From Actinomycetota bacterium (GTDB lineage: Bacteria > Actinomycetota > Acidimicrobiia > Acidimicrobiales > WLNW01), in the NCBI GenBank assembly GCA_009699605.1, contig WLNW01000010.1, positions 1 to 39,579 of the forward strand: a DNA stretch of 39,579 bases, in the 5' to 3' direction. The notes below the pieces were generated by a model, which was not told where the DNA came from, did not search any database, and saw only the letters and a list, made by a program, of their open reading frames with translations. Every line of letters begins with the position of its first letter. Within the stretch, counting starts at the first letter, position 1. The position numbers were made by a program, and so were the translations under genes. Shown here piece by piece: positions 36,083 to 39,579 of this stretch.

Positions 36083-37277
36083 CGACACCGTTGCGACGCC
36101 TGGTGCTGCCATCGCACGGCTCGACCCCGACGCCTTGGTCTCTCTCGAAGAGGAGCGCGACTTCCTCTTGCGCTCCCTCGAAGACCTCGAGCGTGAGTAC
36201 GCGGCGGGCGACGTCGACGCCACCGACTTCGCTGCGCTCAAGGACGACTACACCGCTCGCGCCGGGGCGGTGTTGCGCTCGATCGCGCAACGTCGCATGG
36301 CGAAGGCGATCGTGGCGCCCGCTCGTTCACGAGGCCGGGTGTTCGCGTGGATCGGCTTGGTCGTGGTGATCGCCGGGCTCTCCGGCGTGCTCATCGCCCG
36401 TGGGTCGGGTACCCGCGGCGCCGGTGACTCCGCGACCGGCGACCCCATACGCGACACACGCCAACTGTTGAGCGATGCGCAACAAGCGGCAGCGGCGCGC
36501 GACTACGAGAAGTCGATCGATCTGTACACCGAGGCCCTCGAGATCCGACCGGGCAACGTCGAGGCGCTCACCTACCGCGCCTGGAGCAACGTGCGCGCCG
36601 GCAATGCGGCTGCGGCGGCGACCGATCTCGAGGCAGCCATCGATCTCGACCCGAAGTATCCCGACGCCCGGGTGTTCCGCGCCATCGTGTACGCGACGGC
36701 CGGCAAGTTCGACAAAGCGCACGAGCAGCTCGTCGTGTTCGACACCCTCGACGCACCGCCGCTCATGGACCAGGTCATCGACTCCCAGCGCCTCCGTGAG
36801 CGCGTCGCGTTGGGCCGGGTGGAATCGAAGCTGCTCGTGGCCGACCCGCCGCCGTTCGCGGGCGTCGGTTTCACCCTCGACGATCTTTTCCTTGCCGCCC
36901 AGCAACTCGACCTCGATGGCCGTGTCGCCGACGAGCTCACGCTCTATGCGCAGATGCTCGCGGCCAACCCGAAGGAGCAGCGTGCGCTCGCGTACCAAGG
37001 GTGGGCGCTGGCGCGTGCGGGCGTGGCACAGAAGCAGACAGCGCTCCTGACGCGAGCGGTCGACCAGTTCGACAAGGCGCTCGCGGCGAAACCGGGCTAT
37101 GCCGACGCGCTCGTGTTCCGCTCGTTCACCTACCAGTTCGGCCTCTCGCGTTCGGCCGATGCGAAGGCCGATCTCGCCGCATTCGACGCGCTCGCCGACA
37201 AGCCAGCCGCGCTCGCGACCCTCATCGAAACCTACGGTCTCCGGGCGTCGATCATCGCGTCGCTCGGTACGAAGTAG
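36075..37277 (+). CDS. CcmI-like TPR protein
   Basis: ATG at 36075 overlapping the ccmH stop; N-terminal ALVSLEEERDFLLRSLEDLEREYAAGDVDATDFAALKDDY as in CcmI-type proteins, one TM, then TPR repeats. Confidence 0.8.
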   Translation: MTDDTVATPGAAIARLDPDALVSLEEERDFLLRSLEDLEREYAAGDVDATDFAALKDDYTARAGAVLRSIAQRRMAKAIVAPARSRGRVFAWIGLVVVIAGLSGVLIARGSGTRGAGDSATGDPIRDTRQLLSDAQQAAAARDYEKSIDLYTEALEIRPGNVEALTYRAWSNVRAGNAAAAATDLEAAIDLDPKYPDARVFRAIVYATAGKFDKAHEQLVVFDTLDAPPLMDQVIDSQRLRERVALGRVESKLLVADPPPFAGVGFTLDDLFLAAQQLDLDGRVADELTLYAQMLAANPKEQRALAYQGWALARAGVAQKQTALLTRAVDQFDKALAAKPGYADALVFRSFTYQFGLSRSADAKADLAAFDALADKPAALATLIETYGLRASIIASLGTK

Positions 37278-37294
37278 CCGGGCGCCCGCGGGCG

Positions 37295-37759
37295 TCAGGC
37301 CGGCTGTCCGTACGTACCGCTCGCGACGCTGCCCGAACGCACGTCGAGCTGCCAGATCGAACCCTTGGCGCAGCGGCCTGGTTCGTCGAGGTTCACGCCG
37401 CGACGAGCGAGCTGGTCGAGCACCTCGGGGATCACGTCGCCGTGGCTGCACAGCACGGCGTCGACTCCGCTCGAGGCGAGCAGATCGATGAGTTCGAGTG
37501 CGCCCCGGGGCCCGTGACCTTCGTCGAGTGCGTCGTGCACCTCGACGGTGAGGCCGAGGGTGCGGGCGAGCGGCGCGACGGTCTGCTGGCAGCGCAAAGA
37601 CGGACTCGAGAGCACGCGGGTCACGGGTTCACCGGCCAACTGATCGGCGATGGTTTCGGCCTGGTTGAAGCCCTTCGGCACGAGTGGTCGATCGGAATCC
37701 TCGCCCGACCATGCGCTGCGGCTTCCCGCCTTGGCATGCCGCACGAGCCAGATCGTCAC
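37295..37759 (-). CDS. Histidine phosphatase family protein (SixA-like)
   Basis: GTG at 37759; VTIWLVRHAKAG (RHG-type), VLSSPSLRCQQT, VLCSHGDVIPEV. Confidence 0.9.
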   Translation of the reverse strand: MTIWLVRHAKAGSRSAWSGEDSDRPLVPKGFNQAETIADQLAGEPVTRVLSSPSLRCQQTVAPLARTLGLTVEVHDALDEGHGPRGALELIDLLASSGVDAVLCSHGDVIPEVLDQLARRGVNLDEPGRCAKGSIWQLDVRSGSVASGTYGQPA

Positions 37760-37930
37760 GCCACCCACTCTACGCAAGGCCTCAGCGGCGCGACGCGGGC
37801 GGGCCTCCCGCTGGCGTCCTCGACGAGTGTCGAGTTGTGCACTCCTGCGGTGCACAAGTCCGCGCTCGTGGGGTCCTGGCGTCGTCGGTGAGCGGTGTGC
37901 GATGTGGCCAGGTGCTGCGACACTGGCGGC

Positions 37931-38542
37931 ATGAGCTTCTTTCAGCGCAATCGCCGCGAGCTCGAGCAGCGGGGCATCGACCCAGCCCGCCTTCCGCCGG
38001 GGCAGTACCACACCGACCGTTTCCCCGTTCTGCACGTGGGCGACGTGCCTACCTACGACATGAGCACGTGGACGTTGCAGATCTTCGGCAACGTCGAGCA
38101 CCCCGTCACGCTCACCTGGGACGAGCTGCGTGCGTTGCCGGTGGTCGATGTCACGACCGACATCCACTGCGTGACAAAGTGGTCGAAGTTCGACACCGTA
38201 TGGAAGGGCGTGCGGTTGCGCGACCTGCTCGAGCTCGCGGGGATGAAGCCCGATACGAAGCACCTCATCCAGCACGCCGAGTACGGCTACACCGCGAACG
38301 TCCCGATCGCCGACGCCCTCGGCGACGACTGTCTGCTCACGTATGCGTTCGATGATCAACCCCTCGAGGACGAACACGGGTTCCCGGCCCGCACGCTCAT
38401 CCCGCAGCTGTACCTGTGGAAGTCGGTCAAATGGATTCGTGGCCTCGAGGCCGCGCTGACCGATAAGCCTGGCTTCTGGGAGGTGCGCGGGTATCACAAC
38501 TACGGCGACCCCTTCCGTGAGCAGCGGTTCACCGACGACTGA
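37931..38542 (+). CDS. Sulfite oxidase-fold molybdopterin-dependent oxidoreductase (YedY/MsrP-like, no signal peptide)
   Basis: PVTLTWDELRALPVVDVTTDIHCVTKWSKFDTVWKGVRLRDLLELAG, conserved Cys in HCVTKWS; LYLWKSVKWIRGLE. Confidence 0.9.
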   Translation: MSFFQRNRRELEQRGIDPARLPPGQYHTDRFPVLHVGDVPTYDMSTWTLQIFGNVEHPVTLTWDELRALPVVDVTTDIHCVTKWSKFDTVWKGVRLRDLLELAGMKPDTKHLIQHAEYGYTANVPIADALGDDCLLTYAFDDQPLEDEHGFPARTLIPQLYLWKSVKWIRGLEAALTDKPGFWEVRGYHNYGDPFREQRFTDD

Positions 38543-38640
38543 GCGGTGCCCCCCCCCGAAACGCGCCCATCCGAACTCCCCGAGCGGGCGTAGTGGACAA
38601 CGACAGGTAGCCCACACACGTTTACTCAAGGAGACCTTTG

Positions 38641-39444
38641 ATGAGGAAATTGCTGGGGGCGCTTGCGTCCATTGCGTTTGTGGCGATCTTCGCTGCGCCG
38701 GCGGCGAATGCGCAGTCGACAGGCGCAACGATCATGTTGTTGCACGGCATCCCGGCGACCCCGGTCGATGTCGAGGTCAACGGCGCAGTTGCGGTCCCGA
38801 ACTTCCAGTTCGGTCAAATGCAGAACCTCTCGGCGTTGGCTGGAACCACGCTGACGGCGCTCAAGGTGAAACTGGCCGGCACGTCTACGGTGGCCATCGA
38901 TGCGGGCAACGTCGCGTTGCCCGCGACCGGGAACTACACCGTTGTCGCTCACCTTGACGCGGCTGGCGCGCCGAAGCTGAGCGTGTTCAACAACGACATC
39001 ACCACGCTCGCTGCGGGCAAAGGTCGCCTGACAGCGCGCCACACTGCGGCCGCTCCGGCGGTCGATGTGCGGGCGAACGGTGCCGTTGCATTCGCCGCGC
39101 TGACGAACCCGAACGAAGCCAAGGCCGACCTCGCCGTCGGCACGATCAGTGCCACGGTGGTCCCCGCCGGCGCGGCGACGCCGGTCGTGATCGGCCCGGC
39201 GAACCTGGCGATCGTGGATGGCACCTCGCTCATCGTGTACGCCGTCGGTTCGCTCACGGGCAACACCCTTCAGGTGCTCACGCAAAGCATCAGCGGTCTC
39301 GGCACTGCCCCGACCCGGGTCGACACCGGCAACTCGCCGGTGTCCGATGGATCGTCCTCGTCGACCCTGGTGCTCGTGAGCATCGTGGTGATGATTGGCC
39401 TGCTCGGCGGTGGCGTGGCCACGGCTCGCCGCGTGCGTGGCTGA
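38641..39444 (+). CDS. DUF4397 domain secreted/anchored protein
   Basis: MRKLLGALASIAFVAIFAAPAANAQ signal; MLLHGIPATPVDVEVNG..LSALAGTTLTALKV..VVAHLDAAGAPKLSVFNND DUF4397 pattern; C-terminal TM plus RRVRG tail. Confidence 0.88.
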   Translation: MRKLLGALASIAFVAIFAAPAANAQSTGATIMLLHGIPATPVDVEVNGAVAVPNFQFGQMQNLSALAGTTLTALKVKLAGTSTVAIDAGNVALPATGNYTVVAHLDAAGAPKLSVFNNDITTLAAGKGRLTARHTAAAPAVDVRANGAVAFAALTNPNEAKADLAVGTISATVVPAGAATPVVIGPANLAIVDGTSLIVYAVGSLTGNTLQVLTQSISGLGTAPTRVDTGNSPVSDGSSSSTLVLVSIVVMIGLLGGGVATARRVRG

Positions 39445-39579
39445 GCGACCTCGTCGTTCGAAGGATGCGGGAGGGCTTGTTCCCTCCCGCATCCTTCGCG
39501 TTCGTCGAGGGGTTGTCGCACTGGTCGCCACGGTCGTGATCGCCGCGTGCGGCGGGGGCAGTCCGACCGTCGCATCCGA
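39437..39579 (+). CDS. Truncated (window edge) putative lipoprotein N-terminus
   Basis: Frame VAERPRRSKDAGGLVPSRILRVRRGVVALVATVVIAACGGGSPTVAS... with lipobox VIAAC; start uncertain. Confidence 0.45.
   Translation, partial: MAERPRRSKDAGGLVPSRILRVRRGVVALVATVVIAACGGGSPTVAS
39459..39498. terminator. 17-bp perfect stem hairpin downstream of the DUF4397 gene
   Basis: CGAAGGATGCGGGAGGG-CTTGTT-CCCTCCCGCATCCTTCG, 14 nt after the DUF4397 stop. Confidence 0.7.

Noticed and set aside
38549-38557. C9 homopolymer before the DUF4397 gene
   Set aside because: Intergenic and no frame depends on it; possible sequencing artefact rather than a phase-variable switch.
37295-38728. Long 477-aa minus ORF ending in a histidine phosphatase
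   Set aside because: Only the C-terminal ~154 aa (from GTG 37759) is a recognisable protein; the rest is antisense to the sulfite-oxidase-fold gene.
1-39579. tRNA/rRNA genes, CRISPR arrays, IS elements, integrases, toxin-antitoxin or phage-defence genes
   Set aside because: None recognisable by eye on either strand; tRNAscan-SE, minced, ISfinder and defence-system searches would be needed to confirm absence.

Overview
High-GC chromosomal window, probably actinobacterial and possibly Acidimicrobiia-like (inferred from gene content and codon style; not tested). It is mostly compact single-copy metabolic genes. Main blocks: (i) a nucleoside/deoxyribose salvage neighbourhood: adenosine deaminase, deoC with a tandem full-length plus half-size aldehyde dehydrogenase pair resembling a split ALDH16, phosphohexomutase-family enzyme, purine nucleoside phosphorylase; (ii) amt and a Bcr/CflA-type MFS transporter; (iii) an amidohydrolase / DUF35 / thiolase-fold operon; (iv) a secreted Gly/Pro-rich-tailed protein, an orphan CoxL-type molybdo-hydroxylase subunit, an SDR and a thioesterase-like protein; (v) tatA (58 aa, missed by the ORF track), GGDEF, Fur, ABC-F, Nudix and TetR genes; (vi) a glycosyltransferase and a GH63-like gene, DUF5317, a lipoprotein and a sortase; (vii) a complete System I cytochrome c maturation operon (ccmABCDEFG-H plus a CcmI-like TPR protein); (viii) a histidine phosphatase, a small sulfite-oxidase-fold protein, a DUF4397 protein and a truncated lipoprotein. 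I found no tRNA, rRNA, CRISPR, IS element, prophage or recognisable defence system. The most interesting non-routine signals are three gene remnants (a frameshifted PhyH fragment, a upp gene with an in-frame internal deletion, and a 41-aa PAP2 C-terminal remnant abutting a terminator hairpin), the split ALDH16-like pair next to deoC, a cysteine-bearing insertion in CcmE, and a 22-bp-stem perfect hairpin. I did not find convincing evidence of a wholly new multi-gene system.
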